A stretch of 64,000 nucleotides of DNA from QQUJ01 sp050287605. Its GTDB lineage: Bacteria; Pseudomonadota; Gammaproteobacteria; QQUJ01. The stretch covers positions 1 to 64,000 of the forward strand of contig JBNKCG010000088.1 in NCBI GenBank assembly GCA_050287605.1, given 5' to 3'. Shown piece after piece: positions 33,994 through 41,827 of the stretch. The translations under genes and the position numbers were made by a program. The first letter of the stretch is position 1. Every line of letters begins with the position of its first letter. The notes under the pieces are model-generated. The model was not told the origin of the DNA, made no database searches, and worked only from the letters and a program-made list of their open reading frames with translations.

Positions 33994-34833
33994 ATGGACA
34001 CCAATACCGCTACCGCCCCCCTCTCTGCGAAGGACTACATGTCCGGGGTCAAACCGGTCTGGTGCCCCGGCTGCGGCGATTTCGCCGTACTGTCCGCTGT
34101 GACCAAGGCCCTCGCCGAACTCCATCTTGAGCCGCACAACGTTGCCGTTATCTCTGGGATCGGCTGTTCGTCGCGTATCCCCGCCTACGTCAACAGCTAC
34201 GGTTTCCACGGCCTGCACGGGCGCGCCCTGCCGCTCGCCATCGGCCTGAAGGTGGCGCGTCCGGATCTCACCGTTCTCGCTGCAGGCGGCGATGGCGACG
34301 GGTTCTCCATCGGCGGCAACCACTTCCTGCACGCCTGCCGGCGCAACGTGGACATGACCTATATCGTCATGGACAACCAGGTCTACGGCATGACCAAGGG
34401 CCAAGCTTCGCCCACCACCGAGCCTGACTGGCAGCGCGGCAAACTGACCCCCGGCGGACCCGGCATCAACCCGTTCTATCCGCTGGTCGTTGCCCTCGCC
34501 TCCGGCGCCAACTTTATCGCCCGCAGCTTCACCGGCGATCCCAACTACACCGCGCAAATCCTGGTGGAGGCCATCAAACACCCGGGCTTCTCCTTCGTGC
34601 AGCTGATGAGCCCCTGCGTCACGTTCCGCGAGGAGCAGCGCAACTGGAAGAAAGTGGTGCGCAAAATCGATCTGGAAGCCACTTCGGACCCGGCACGCGC
34701 CGCACGCCGCCTGATGACCGACGACGGCTTCAACCTGGGTGTGCTCTACAAAGGCGATCGCCGGGTCTACGCGCCCGAACAAAAGATGTCGGTGGAGAAC
34801 GTCACCACGCTTGAGCAGGAGTTCTACGTATGA
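33994..34833 (+). CDS. korB: 2-oxoacid:ferredoxin oxidoreductase, beta subunit (KorB type)
   Basis: A 279-residue thiamine-diphosphate subunit. It has the N-terminal WCPGCGDFAVLSAV cluster-type cysteines, GIGCSSRIPAY, and the diphosphate/Mg site GGDGDGFSIGGNHFLHACRRN, followed by MDNQVYGMTKGQASPTT. These fit the 2-oxoglutarate/2-oxoacid:acceptor oxidoreductase beta family. It lies 2 bases after korA and overlaps the next gene by 4 bases. No ferredoxin gene is adjacent, unlike in the Thauera cluster as I recall it. Confidence 0.9.
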   Translation: MDTNTATAPLSAKDYMSGVKPVWCPGCGDFAVLSAVTKALAELHLEPHNVAVISGIGCSSRIPAYVNSYGFHGLHGRALPLAIGLKVARPDLTVLAAGGDGDGFSIGGNHFLHACRRNVDMTYIVMDNQVYGMTKGQASPTTEPDWQRGKLTPGGPGINPFYPLVVALASGANFIARSFTGDPNYTAQILVEAIKHPGFSFVQLMSPCVTFREEQRNWKKVVRKIDLEATSDPARAARRLMTDDGFNLGVLYKGDRRVYAPEQKMSVENVTTLEQEFYV

Positions 34834-35363
34834 TCCAGCTCGAATCCGGTGACTCACCGCAAATCCACACCATCGAGGAGTTGCTAGCGCACGCCCACGC
34901 GCTGGAAGCCGAAGCGGTCGATCGCTACAACCTGCTCGCCGATCAGATGGAAGCGCACAACAACATGGAAGTTGCCGAGCTGTTTCGCAAGATGGCCGTG
35001 ATCGAAGGCAAACACGTCGAACGTGTGAATCACCTCAGCGAAGGGCGCGAACTGCCACACATCTCTCCCTGGGATCATCAATGGGAGGGCGAATCGCCGG
35101 AAGCGCTCGATTCGTCCGCGGTCCACTATTTGATGACACCTCACCACGCACTCCAACTGGCCGTCCAACACGAAAAGCAGGCGGCCGATTTCTACGCCGA
35201 GGTCGTTGAGACGGCGAGCGAAGAAGAAGTGCGCGATCTGGCCAAAACCCTCGCGGCGGAAGAGCACGAGCATGTCGCTCTTCTCCAGAAGTGGTTGGAG
35301 AAGGTGCCGGAGCCTGACGAGGATTGGGCGGAAGATCCCGATCCGCCGACGTTGCAGGAATAG
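34830..35363 (+). CDS. Rubrerythrin-like ferritin-family diiron protein
   Basis: A 177-residue acidic helical protein. Two helix-pair repeats each give a Glu and an ExxH motif: EAEAVDRYNLLAD with VIEGKHVERV, then VQHEKQAADFYAEV with AAEEHEHVALLQ. That is the four-helix-bundle diiron site of rubrerythrins. The C-terminal rubredoxin domain of classical rubrerythrin is absent and the tail is acidic (EPDEDWAEDPDPP). Its start overlaps the korB stop by 4 bases, so it is made with KorAB. It may remove peroxide or oxygen and protect the oxygen-sensitive KorAB/Bcr enzymes, or act as an electron acceptor. A strong terminator follows. Confidence 0.82.
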   Translation: MIQLESGDSPQIHTIEELLAHAHALEAEAVDRYNLLADQMEAHNNMEVAELFRKMAVIEGKHVERVNHLSEGRELPHISPWDHQWEGESPEALDSSAVHYLMTPHHALQLAVQHEKQAADFYAEVVETASEEEVRDLAKTLAAEEHEHVALLQKWLEKVPEPDEDWAEDPDPPTLQE

Positions 35364-35376
35364 TGTGTGATCGATG

Positions 35377-35405
35377 AAAGAGCGGGCAATGCCCGCTCTT
35401 TTTTT
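35377..35405 (+). terminator. Rho-independent terminator of the kor operon
   Basis: AAAGAGCGGGC (35377-35387), loop AAT, GCCCGCTCTTT (35391-35401), continuing into a T run. An 11-bp stem. Confidence 0.93.
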
Positions 35406-35411
35406 GTCCCG

Positions 35412-35579
35412 ATGTAGGTTGGGTTAGCGAAGCGTAACCCAACGTTGTAACCATTATGTTGAGCGGCTACGCCGCAGATTTACCTAATGCGGGGGACCGT
35501 CCCCGCATTCAATAAAACACGGCGTAGCCGCACAAAATGGAGTAATCGTCGGGTTACGCTCCGCCAACCCTACCTACAT
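35412..35579. repeat. Three-tier nested palindromic element
   Basis: Outer arms of about 33 bases (35412-35444 and 35547-35579, ATGTAGGT...ACCTACAT) contain the common GGGTTAGCG/GCGTAACCC-type repeat. Middle arms GCGGCTACGCCG (35463-35474) and CGGCGTAGCCGC (35520-35531) match perfectly. The inner arms are AATGCGGGG (35486-35494) and CCCCGCATT (35501-35509). The 168-base unit fills the gap between two convergent genes, and its right arm supplies the last codon and stop of the CBS-ACT gene. It looks like a REP/MITE-type intergenic element. Confidence 0.8.
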
Positions 35580-36233
35580 AGACGCTGACAACCGCTCACC
35601 AAACAAATCATAACCCGCATCCCGCAAGTGCATGTCCACCGCGACGGGATCGTCGGAATGAAACCGCACAATGACGATACGCATCCCGGTGTCATCGGGA
35701 TGCACCGGCGATACCACCGTCGTGATCGTTCCGCCTGCCGCATTGATGGCGTCCAGCAGCCTGGCCAGCTCGCCCATCTTGTCTTCCAGATGCACTGCAA
35801 TGCGCGCCACGCCCGCCTGCAGACAACCGGTGATGTCGAGGAAAAAATCCAACAGATCGACGCTGGTCAGAATCCCCACCAGCTTGCCGTCCGCCACCAC
35901 TGGCAAGCAACCGATCTTGTCGCCGCGCATCAGGCATCCCGCCTCCTCCACCAGCGTCTCGGGCGAGCAGGTGACGACATCGCGGTGCATGATCTTTTCG
36001 GCGGTGACCTTGGCCAGCAGGTAGTTAGCCTCGCCGCGATCCAGGGTGGTGATCCACGAAGGTCCCGCGCGCTGAACGTCGCGGTGGGAGATGATTCCCA
36101 TCAGACGGTTGTCGCCGTCCACCACCGGCAGGTGACGCAGCTTGTGCTGCTGCATCAGATCGGCAATGCGCGCCAGCTTGGTCTGCGGAGTCACGGTGAT
36201 GACCGCGTGGGTCATGATCTTCTCGACATACAT
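35574..36233 (-). CDS. CBS-pair and ACT domain protein
   Basis: A 219-residue soluble protein. The first CBS motif is IMTHAVITVTPQTKLARIADLM with HLPVVDGDNRLMGIISHRDV; the second is IMHRDVVTCSPETLVEEAGCLM with CLPVVADGKLVGILTSVDLLD. Residues about 140-215 form an ACT-like domain (ARIAVHLEDKMGELARLLDAIN). The arrangement recalls AcuB. CBS pairs bind adenosine nucleotides and ACT domains bind amino acids or similar small molecules, so this is probably a sensor. It lies 88 bases downstream of livF in the same direction, suggesting it belongs to the liv-type operon. Its stop codon lies inside the right arm of a nested palindromic repeat. Confidence 0.83.
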   Translation of the reverse strand: MYVEKIMTHAVITVTPQTKLARIADLMQQHKLRHLPVVDGDNRLMGIISHRDVQRAGPSWITTLDRGEANYLLAKVTAEKIMHRDVVTCSPETLVEEAGCLMRGDKIGCLPVVADGKLVGILTSVDLLDFFLDITGCLQAGVARIAVHLEDKMGELARLLDAINAAGGTITTVVSPVHPDDTGMRIVIVRFHSDDPVAVDMHLRDAGYDLFGERLSASM

Positions 36234-36321
36234 GGCCGCTGTGCTCCCTGTTACGAGTCACCCACGGTGACTGTGGTGTTTGCAACCGTGATTGCCGCTG
36301 CCCGCTCAGATAGCGGCGATC

Positions 36322-37044
36322 TTACTGCCCCAAATACGCTTTGCGCACCGCTTCGTCTTCGAGCAGATCGACGGCGGGCGCAGTCATCACCACCTTGCCG
36401 GTCTCCAGCACGTAGCCACGGTGGGCGATCTTCAAGGCGGCGCGCGCGTTCTGCTCCACCAACAGCACCGTCACGCCGCTGGCGTTGAGCTCGTGAATGA
36501 CGCGAAAGATCTCCTCCACCAACAGGGGTGCCAGTCCCATCGACGGCTCATCAAGCAGCAGCAGTTTGGGTTGCCCCAGCAACGCCCGCCCGATGGCCAG
36601 CATCTGCTGCTGGCCGCCTGACAACGTACCCGCCGCCTGGTTGCGCTTCTCTTTGAGAATAGGGAACATCGCATAGATCTTTTCGATCTCCTGCGTCACC
36701 CACCCGCCGCGGCTACGATGGGTGTAGCCCCCCAACCGCAGGTTGTCCTCCACGCTCAAGGGCCCGAACACCTGACGCCCTTCGGGCACCTGGCAAATCC
36801 CTCCCGCCACGATGCGATGCGCCTTGCGACGCGTCAATTCCACCCCCTCGAAAGTGATCGAACCGCCGCTGGCGGGTTGCACCCCGGAAAGCGTACGCAG
36901 CAGCGTCGTCTTGCCTGCCCCGTTGGCGCCGACAATCGCCACCAGCTCCCCGGCATCGACGTGCAACGAGACCTTGTCGATGGCACGGATCGGCCCATAG
37001 TGGCTCGTCAGCTCGCTGACCTGTAGCAGCGCTTCAGCCGGCAA
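36322..37044 (-). CDS. livF: Liv-type ABC transporter ATPase (LivF)
   Basis: A 240-residue ATPase with Walker A GANGAGKTT, signature LSGGQQQML, Walker B LLLLDEPSMGLAP and the LivF-type switch region VLLVEQNARAAL. It overlaps the livG stop by 11 bases and seems to start at TTG 37044; I see no better start that keeps the first beta strand. It is the last of five transporter genes; a CBS-ACT gene follows. It lies within the aromatic island, divergent from thioesterase/padBCD, so the likely cargo is an aromatic acid rather than a branched-chain amino acid; this is inference. Confidence 0.9.
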   Translation of the reverse strand: MPAEALLQVSELTSHYGPIRAIDKVSLHVDAGELVAIVGANGAGKTTLLRTLSGVQPASGGSITFEGVELTRRKAHRIVAGGICQVPEGRQVFGPLSVEDNLRLGGYTHRSRGGWVTQEIEKIYAMFPILKEKRNQAAGTLSGGQQQMLAIGRALLGQPKLLLLDEPSMGLAPLLVEEIFRVIHELNASGVTVLLVEQNARAALKIAHRGYVLETGKVVMTAPAVDLLEDEAVRKAYLGQ

Positions 37045-37807
37045 ACTCCACCTCCCCGCCCAGATACGCAGCGATCACCTGCGGGTTGTTCTGCACCTCC
37101 GTCGGCGTCCCTTCCGCCAGGCGACTGCCGTAATCGAGCACCAGCACCGTGTCGGAGATACCCATCACCAAACCCATATTGTGTTCCACCAGCAGTACCG
37201 TGATCCCGCTGTCGCGGATGCGTCCGATCAGTTCGCGCATCTCCTTGGTTTCGGTGTCGTTGAGTCCCGCCGCCGGCTCGTCCATCAGCAGCAGCTTGGG
37301 CTGCGTGGCCAGAGCGCGCGCGATCTCCATGCGTTTGAGTTCACCGTAGGGCAACGCGGACGATTCGCGCTGCGCCAGATGCTCCAGACCGCAGAATTTG
37401 AGCGCTTCCAGTGACCAGCGCTCGATGCGCTTCTCTTCGCCGATCACTCCCGGCCAGCGCACCGCAGCGCGGTAGAGCCCGTTGCGGGCACGCAAGTGAC
37501 ACCCCACCATGACGTTTTCCAGCACCGACATGTTGAAAAACACCTGCAGGTTCTGGAACGTGCGCGACACACCCAAGGCGGCCACCTGATGCGGTTGCAT
37601 GCCGATCAGCGAGCGCTCCTGAAATCGGATGTCGCCGTCCGTGGGCGTGTAGATGCCGCACAGCATGTTGAATAGCGTCGTCTTGCCGGCACCGTTGGGT
37701 CCGATCACCGCATAGACCACGCCCGGCGGCACCTCGAAGTCGAGATCGCTGACCGCCAGCACGCCGCCGAACGCCTTTTCCAGGTTCGAGACCTTCAGCA
37801 GGCCCAC
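37034..37807 (-). CDS. livG: Liv-type ABC transporter ATPase (LivG)
   Basis: A 257-residue ATPase: Walker A GPNGAGKTT, LivG-type VSRTFQNLQVFFNMSVLENVMVGCH insertion, signature LPYGELKRMEIARAL, Walker B LLLMDEPAAGLN and switch VLLVEHNMGLVMGISD. It begins at GTG 37807, one base after the livM stop, and overlaps livF. With LivF it powers uptake through the LivHM pore. Confidence 0.9.
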   Translation of the reverse strand: MGLLKVSNLEKAFGGVLAVSDLDFEVPPGVVYAVIGPNGAGKTTLFNMLCGIYTPTDGDIRFQERSLIGMQPHQVAALGVSRTFQNLQVFFNMSVLENVMVGCHLRARNGLYRAAVRWPGVIGEEKRIERWSLEALKFCGLEHLAQRESSALPYGELKRMEIARALATQPKLLLMDEPAAGLNDTETKEMRELIGRIRDSGITVLLVEHNMGLVMGISDTVLVLDYGSRLAEGTPTEVQNNPQVIAAYLGGEVEFAG

Positions 37808-37808
37808 C

Positions 37809-38774
37809 TCAGCTCTCCTGCACGGCGGCGGCGCCGCGTTTGATCCGCAGGTTGCGCAGCAGCTGCACGATGCCGACGAACAGGCCCTGCGGCAGGAAGA
37901 TCATGATCAGCATGAGAATGGCGCCGTAGATCAGCACCTCGTAATCCTCGAACACCACCAGCAGCTCGGGTAGGAACGTCAGTACGATGGCGCCGAATAC
38001 AGCCCCAAACGTCGAACCCATCCCGCCCAGCACCACCATGGTGACCAGCTCGATAGAGACGAAGAAGTTGAACGAGACGGGGCTGACGAATCCCTGCTGA
38101 TGAGCAAACAGGCTGCCGGCGAAGCAAGCGAGCAGCGCGGAGAGGACGAACACCTGGGCCTTGGTCTTGGCAACATCGACCCCCATGGTCTGGGCGGCGA
38201 TCTCCGAGCCGTGCACCGCCTTCAGCGCGCGCCCGGCGCGCGAGTCGACGATGTTGAGCGACGCCAGCACCACGCCCAGCATCACCACCGCCACCACCCA
38301 GTACCATTTGAGGTCGCTGTCGATCCCCCACCCGAACAGCGACAGGCCCGGTATTCCCGACATGCCGTCCGGTCCACCGGTATAGCTCACCTCCTGCACC
38401 GCCACGATGTTGACGATAATCCCGAAGCCGAGCGTCGCCATGGCGAGGTAGTGTCCTTTGAGCTTCAGGATCGGGCGCGCAATCGCGTTGGCGACGATGG
38501 CGACGATGGCCAACGCCACCACCATCGCGATCCACGGGCTGACGCCGTAACGCGTGGTCAGGATGGCCGACGTGTACGCCCCCATACCGAAAAAGGCCGC
38601 GTGGCCCAGCGAAATCTGGCCGGCGAACCCCATGAACAGGTTGAGACTCACCGCGAGGATGACGTGCAAACCGACGGTCACCCCCACCACGGTGACGAAA
38701 TAGTTGTCGGGCATCGACAACGGTAAAATCACCACCGCCGCTGCGAATGCGAAAAAGCCCCCCAGACGCTTCAT
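37809..38774 (-). CDS. livM: Liv-type ABC transporter permease (LivM)
   Basis: A 321-residue inner-membrane permease with about eight to ten hydrophobic segments. The family segment NLFMGFAGQISLGHAAFFGMGAYTSAIL lies near the N-terminus, and the EAA-like loop is VDSRAGRALKAVHGSEIAAQTMGVDVAKTKAQVFVLSA. The later GGMGSTFGAVFGA motif is shared with LivH. It overlaps livH by 4 bases. Confidence 0.9.
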   Translation of the reverse strand: MKRLGGFFAFAAAVVILPLSMPDNYFVTVVGVTVGLHVILAVSLNLFMGFAGQISLGHAAFFGMGAYTSAILTTRYGVSPWIAMVVALAIVAIVANAIARPILKLKGHYLAMATLGFGIIVNIVAVQEVSYTGGPDGMSGIPGLSLFGWGIDSDLKWYWVVAVVMLGVVLASLNIVDSRAGRALKAVHGSEIAAQTMGVDVAKTKAQVFVLSALLACFAGSLFAHQQGFVSPVSFNFFVSIELVTMVVLGGMGSTFGAVFGAIVLTFLPELLVVFEDYEVLIYGAILMLIMIFLPQGLFVGIVQLLRNLRIKRGAAAVQES

Positions 38775-39646
38775 ACGCGCTCTGCCGATTTGCGTCCGAA
38801 CAATCCGCTGGGCTTAAAGAACAGCACCAGCAGGATGATCATGAACGCCATGGCATCTTTGTATCCCGACGAGATGAACCCGGCCCCCAGCGATTCGAGT
38901 ACGCCCAGCAACACCCCGCCGGCCACTGCGCCCATGGAACTGCCCATACCCCCGAGTATGGCGGCGGAGAATCCCTTCAACCCCAGCATGATGCCGGCGT
39001 CGTAGGAGGTAAACGCGATGGGCGCGATCAGGATCCCGGCGATAGCGCCCAACAGCGCGGCGAGCCCGTAGGAGACCAGCATCATCATGCCGACGTTAAT
39101 GCCCACCAGATGTGCAGCCGTGCGGTTGCAGGCGCACGCCAGAATCGCCTTGCCCATCAGCGTACGGTCGAAAAAGTAGCGCACCAGATAGACCACCAGC
39201 GCGGTGACCACCATGACCCAGATGTTCTGCGGCAACAGGGTGGCGGCGCCGATGGCAATCGGCGTCTCCGAAGAGAAGTGCGGCAGCGAATAGATGTCCT
39301 TGCCCCACAGCAACAGTGCGGCGCCGCGCAGAAAAATCGCTGCGCCGATGGTGATGATGATGGTGGTCACCACCGACGCACCGCGCGCGGGTTCGATGGC
39401 CAACTTGTCCAGCGCCATGCCCACCACCACGGTCGTTGCCACGGCAAACGCCAGCGCCACCGGCAGCGGCAGTCCCACGCCGAGGAACCAGACCGCCGAC
39501 ATGGCGCCGACCATCACGAACTCCCCCTGCGCGAAATTCACCACATCGGAGGCGTTGTAGATGATGGCGAATCCCAGTCCCACCAGCGCGTAGGTCGAAC
39601 CGACGGTGATTCCGGTGATGAGAAACTGCAACAGCTGATCAAACAT
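38771..39646 (-). CDS. livH: Liv-type ABC transporter permease (LivH)
   Basis: A 291-residue permease with about eight hydrophobic segments. It starts MFDQLLQFLITGITVGSTYALVGLGFAIIYNASDVVNFAQGEFVMVGAM, the standard LivH N-terminal pattern, and has the EAA-type loop LACACNRTAAHLVGINVG and GGMGSSMGAVAGG. ATG 39646 was chosen over an extension of seven codons. It follows livK after a 99-base gap with a strong hairpin. Confidence 0.9.
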   Translation of the reverse strand: MFDQLLQFLITGITVGSTYALVGLGFAIIYNASDVVNFAQGEFVMVGAMSAVWFLGVGLPLPVALAFAVATTVVVGMALDKLAIEPARGASVVTTIIITIGAAIFLRGAALLLWGKDIYSLPHFSSETPIAIGAATLLPQNIWVMVVTALVVYLVRYFFDRTLMGKAILACACNRTAAHLVGINVGMMMLVSYGLAALLGAIAGILIAPIAFTSYDAGIMLGLKGFSAAILGGMGSSMGAVAGGVLLGVLESLGAGFISSGYKDAMAFMIILLVLFFKPSGLFGRKSAERV

Positions 39647-39668
39647 AACTTGCGCACTCGCGCACACC

Positions 39669-39714
39669 CTCTCCCACCGCCCCCGGGGATGATCCCCGGG
39701 GACAGCAGGGAGAG
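39669..39714 (-). terminator. Strong stem-loop between livK and livH
   Basis: Outer arms CTCTCCC (39669-39675) and GGGAGAG (39708-39714) enclose CCCCGGGGAT (39681-39690) and ATCCCCGGGG (39692-39701), which pair perfectly around one base. There is no U-tract, so it is more likely a 3'-end stabiliser or partial terminator of livK mRNA that lets the binding protein be made in excess. Confidence 0.6.
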
Positions 39715-39745
39715 CGGCACATGAGAGACTGCGAAAGAGCGGGAA

Positions 39746-40894
39746 CTACTCGACCAGCGTCCAGTCGCCGTTCTTGATCTCGAGCATCTTGAAGGCGTCG
39801 AGCGTCAGACCCAGGTGATCGTTCGGCGACAGGGTGAATACGCCGCCGGTACCGATAAAGCCCTTGGTTTTTTCGATCTCGGCGCGCACCTTTTCCTTGT
39901 CGGTGCTCCCCGCACGCTCAATGGCCTGCACGGCAATCATCAGACCGTCGTAGGCGTGTCCGCCAAAAGTGGACACCGAACCATACGCGGCTTCGTACTT
40001 GTTCTTGTACGCCATCAACACCGCCTTCTGGGTATCGCTGTCAGGCAGCTTGTCGGCCACCAGCAACGCCGCAGCGGGCAGACGCACACCGTTGGCGGCA
40101 TCCCCGGCGAGTTCGATGTACTTCTTGGAAGCGACGCCGTGCGATTGATACAGCGGCAGGTCGATGCCCAACTGGCGCACGTTCTTGGTCACGATGGCGG
40201 GACCGGTGCCAAAACCGCAGTTCACCAACGCCTGCGCATCGGTGGCGCGCAGCTTGGTGAGCTGGGTGGTCATATCGGTATCCTTCGCGCCGTAGGACTC
40301 GTCGCCGACGATCTGCATACCGTAGGCGCCGGCCAGACCCTGGGCCTGGGCGCGGCACGACTTGTCAAAGCCGCCATCGCCGCTGATCAGCGCCACTTTG
40401 CTGATGCCGCGCTTTTTCATGTCGCCGTAGATTTTGCCGATGGCCATGCGGTCGGTGTGCGGCGTCTTGAACACCCACTTCTTGACCGGCTCGACGATGG
40501 CAACCGCGCCCGCCAGCGAGATGAACGGAACACCGGCCTTCTCCACCTCGGGAATGACGGCCATGGTCTCGCCGGAGGCCGAACCGCCCACGATGACGTC
40601 GACGTCGTCGCGCTGAATCAGCCGCTTGACGAAGCCGACCGCCTTCTGCGGGTTGGCTCCCGAATCGTAGTGCACCAGTTCCAACTGCCTGCCGATTACC
40701 CCACCCTTGGCATTGATCTCGTCGACGTACATCTGCAGCGTCTTCAGCTCCGGATCGCCCAGGAACGATGCCGGGCCGGTGACCGCCAGAAAGGTGCCGA
40801 TCTTGATGGGATCGGCCGCCATGGCCGAAGTGGCCACGGAGGCCCCCAGCACTACAGCCGACGAATATTTGAGAAATTCACGACGATTGAACAT
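39746..40894 (-). CDS. livK: Liv-type periplasmic substrate-binding protein
   Basis: A 382-residue type I periplasmic binding protein. The N-terminus MFNRREFLKYSSAVVLGASVATSAMAA has a Tat-like RREFLK motif and a signal cleavage near residue 27. The mature part starts DPIKIGTFLAVTGPASFLGDPELKTLQMYVDEINAKGG, typical of the family, with GGSASGETMAVIPEVEKAGVPFISLAGA at the hinge. Its promoter region carries the operator shared with the bcr and thioesterase/padBCD promoters, so the transporter probably brings in an aromatic acid such as benzoate or phenylacetate. The ligand itself cannot be read from sequence. Confidence 0.88.
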   Translation of the reverse strand: MFNRREFLKYSSAVVLGASVATSAMAADPIKIGTFLAVTGPASFLGDPELKTLQMYVDEINAKGGVIGRQLELVHYDSGANPQKAVGFVKRLIQRDDVDVIVGGSASGETMAVIPEVEKAGVPFISLAGAVAIVEPVKKWVFKTPHTDRMAIGKIYGDMKKRGISKVALISGDGGFDKSCRAQAQGLAGAYGMQIVGDESYGAKDTDMTTQLTKLRATDAQALVNCGFGTGPAIVTKNVRQLGIDLPLYQSHGVASKKYIELAGDAANGVRLPAAALLVADKLPDSDTQKAVLMAYKNKYEAAYGSVSTFGGHAYDGLMIAVQAIERAGSTDKEKVRAEIEKTKGFIGTGGVFTLSPNDHLGLTLDAFKMLEIKNGDWTLVE

Positions 40895-41071
40895 TAAATC
40901 CCCTCCTCACGTTGGATCGATGCACTACACGAGGCTCAGTCATCGGCCCGATGGGTAGTTATTGCACGGTGACCGGCTGAACCAGACAGATTGCCCAGCA
41001 AAGCAGCAAAGCTAACAAGTTTGCTGCCTCGGAACAAACCACTCGGAAATCCGGGCAGCCCCCCCAAACCG

Positions 41072-41101
41072 CCCATACCAATACGTTTACGTCAACGTCA
41101 A
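41072..41101 (-). promoter_or_regulatory. Candidate livK promoter with shared operator
   Basis: On the minus strand TTGACG (41101-41096), an 18-base spacer, and TATGGG (41077-41072) preceded by TGG as an extended -10. The operator TTTACGTCAACGTCAA (plus strand 41086-41101) overlaps the -35 and spacer, as at the had promoter. Confidence 0.5.
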
Positions 41102-41248
41102 GAGTTATCACGATTTGCGCCTGGTTGACAACCGCTGGAGCGGGGAACGAGGCGCGCGATGCCCGCGTCGCGGGAGACATCGCATCTCGCACCCTTCGAT
41201 GCTGCGTCGCACCACCCGGGACGCTGCGCGGCCTCCGTCGGTCCGGGC

Positions 41249-41307
41249 TTGCTTTTGTTTTCGCGAGGCACTTATCATCCCTGTCATTACCCTTACGTAA
41301 ACGTAAA
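41249..41307 (+). promoter_or_regulatory. Candidate thioesterase/padBCD promoter with shared operator
   Basis: TTGCTT (41249-41254), an 18-base spacer and TATCAT (41273-41278, one mismatch to TATAAT). The operator TTACGTAAACGTAAA (41293-41307) lies just downstream, over the expected start of transcription, a position that suits repression. Confidence 0.5.
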
Positions 41308-41422
41308 TTACTTACGCAACGCAAGGTCTCCCAGTTCAGGAGCGTCACACCAGATCGCGCTGACGCAGTTCACTGGAGTCAAACAATCCACCGTCCCCGA
41401 TGCCGCGTTTGGAGGAGTGACC

Positions 41423-41824
41423 ATGAAAGACAGCTTGGCAGCCGGTATCAGCAAGACCGTCACGGTAACCGTCGATCGCGAGCGCACCATCGACTTCATG
41501 GGCGATGAGTGCCGCGTCTACGCCACCCCCAACCTGGTGCGCGACATTGAGATGACCTGCCGCGAACTGCTGTTGGAGCATCTCGACCCCGGCGAAGATT
41601 CGGTTGGCTCGCGCGTCGAGGTCGACCACCTCGCCCCCACCCTGCTGGGCATGACGGCGCAAATCACCGCGACGATCAGCGAGGTGCAAGGTCGCGCCGT
41701 CAGTTTCGAAATCAGCGGCACAGACCCCGTGGACGCCATCTGCCGCGGCAAGCACAACCGGTTCATCGTCGACGTGGCCAAGACCGCGGAGCGCCTGAAA
41801 GCCAAGGCCGCCAAAGCGGGTTGA
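41423..41824 (+). CDS. FlK-like hot-dog thioesterase
   Basis: A 133-residue hot-dog-fold protein resembling fluoroacetyl-CoA thioesterase FlK and related small thioesterases. The pattern VYATPNLVRDIEM (Thr and Glu), GEDSVGSRVEVDHLAPTLLGM (His) and CRGKHNRFIVD matches the family's catalytic Thr-Glu-His set. GGAGGAG lies 5 bases before ATG 41423. It ends 3 bases before padB and is first in that operon, so it probably releases CoA from a dead-end aryl- or arylacetyl-CoA and protects the CoA pool. Its exact acyl group is unknown. Confidence 0.8.
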   Translation: MKDSLAAGISKTVTVTVDRERTIDFMGDECRVYATPNLVRDIEMTCRELLLEHLDPGEDSVGSRVEVDHLAPTLLGMTAQITATISEVQGRAVSFEISGTDPVDAICRGKHNRFIVDVAKTAERLKAKAAKAG

Positions 41825-41827
41825 GCC

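Larger units (their letters stand above)
40895..41422. other. Divergent control region between livK and the thioesterase/padBCD operon
   Basis: A 528-base non-coding region. It has one copy of the shared operator on each side (41086-41101 and 41293-41307), each linked to a candidate promoter. The livK leader would be about 170 bases. The central GC-rich stretch, about 41120-41240, shows no gene or strong structure that I can see. Confidence 0.6.
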
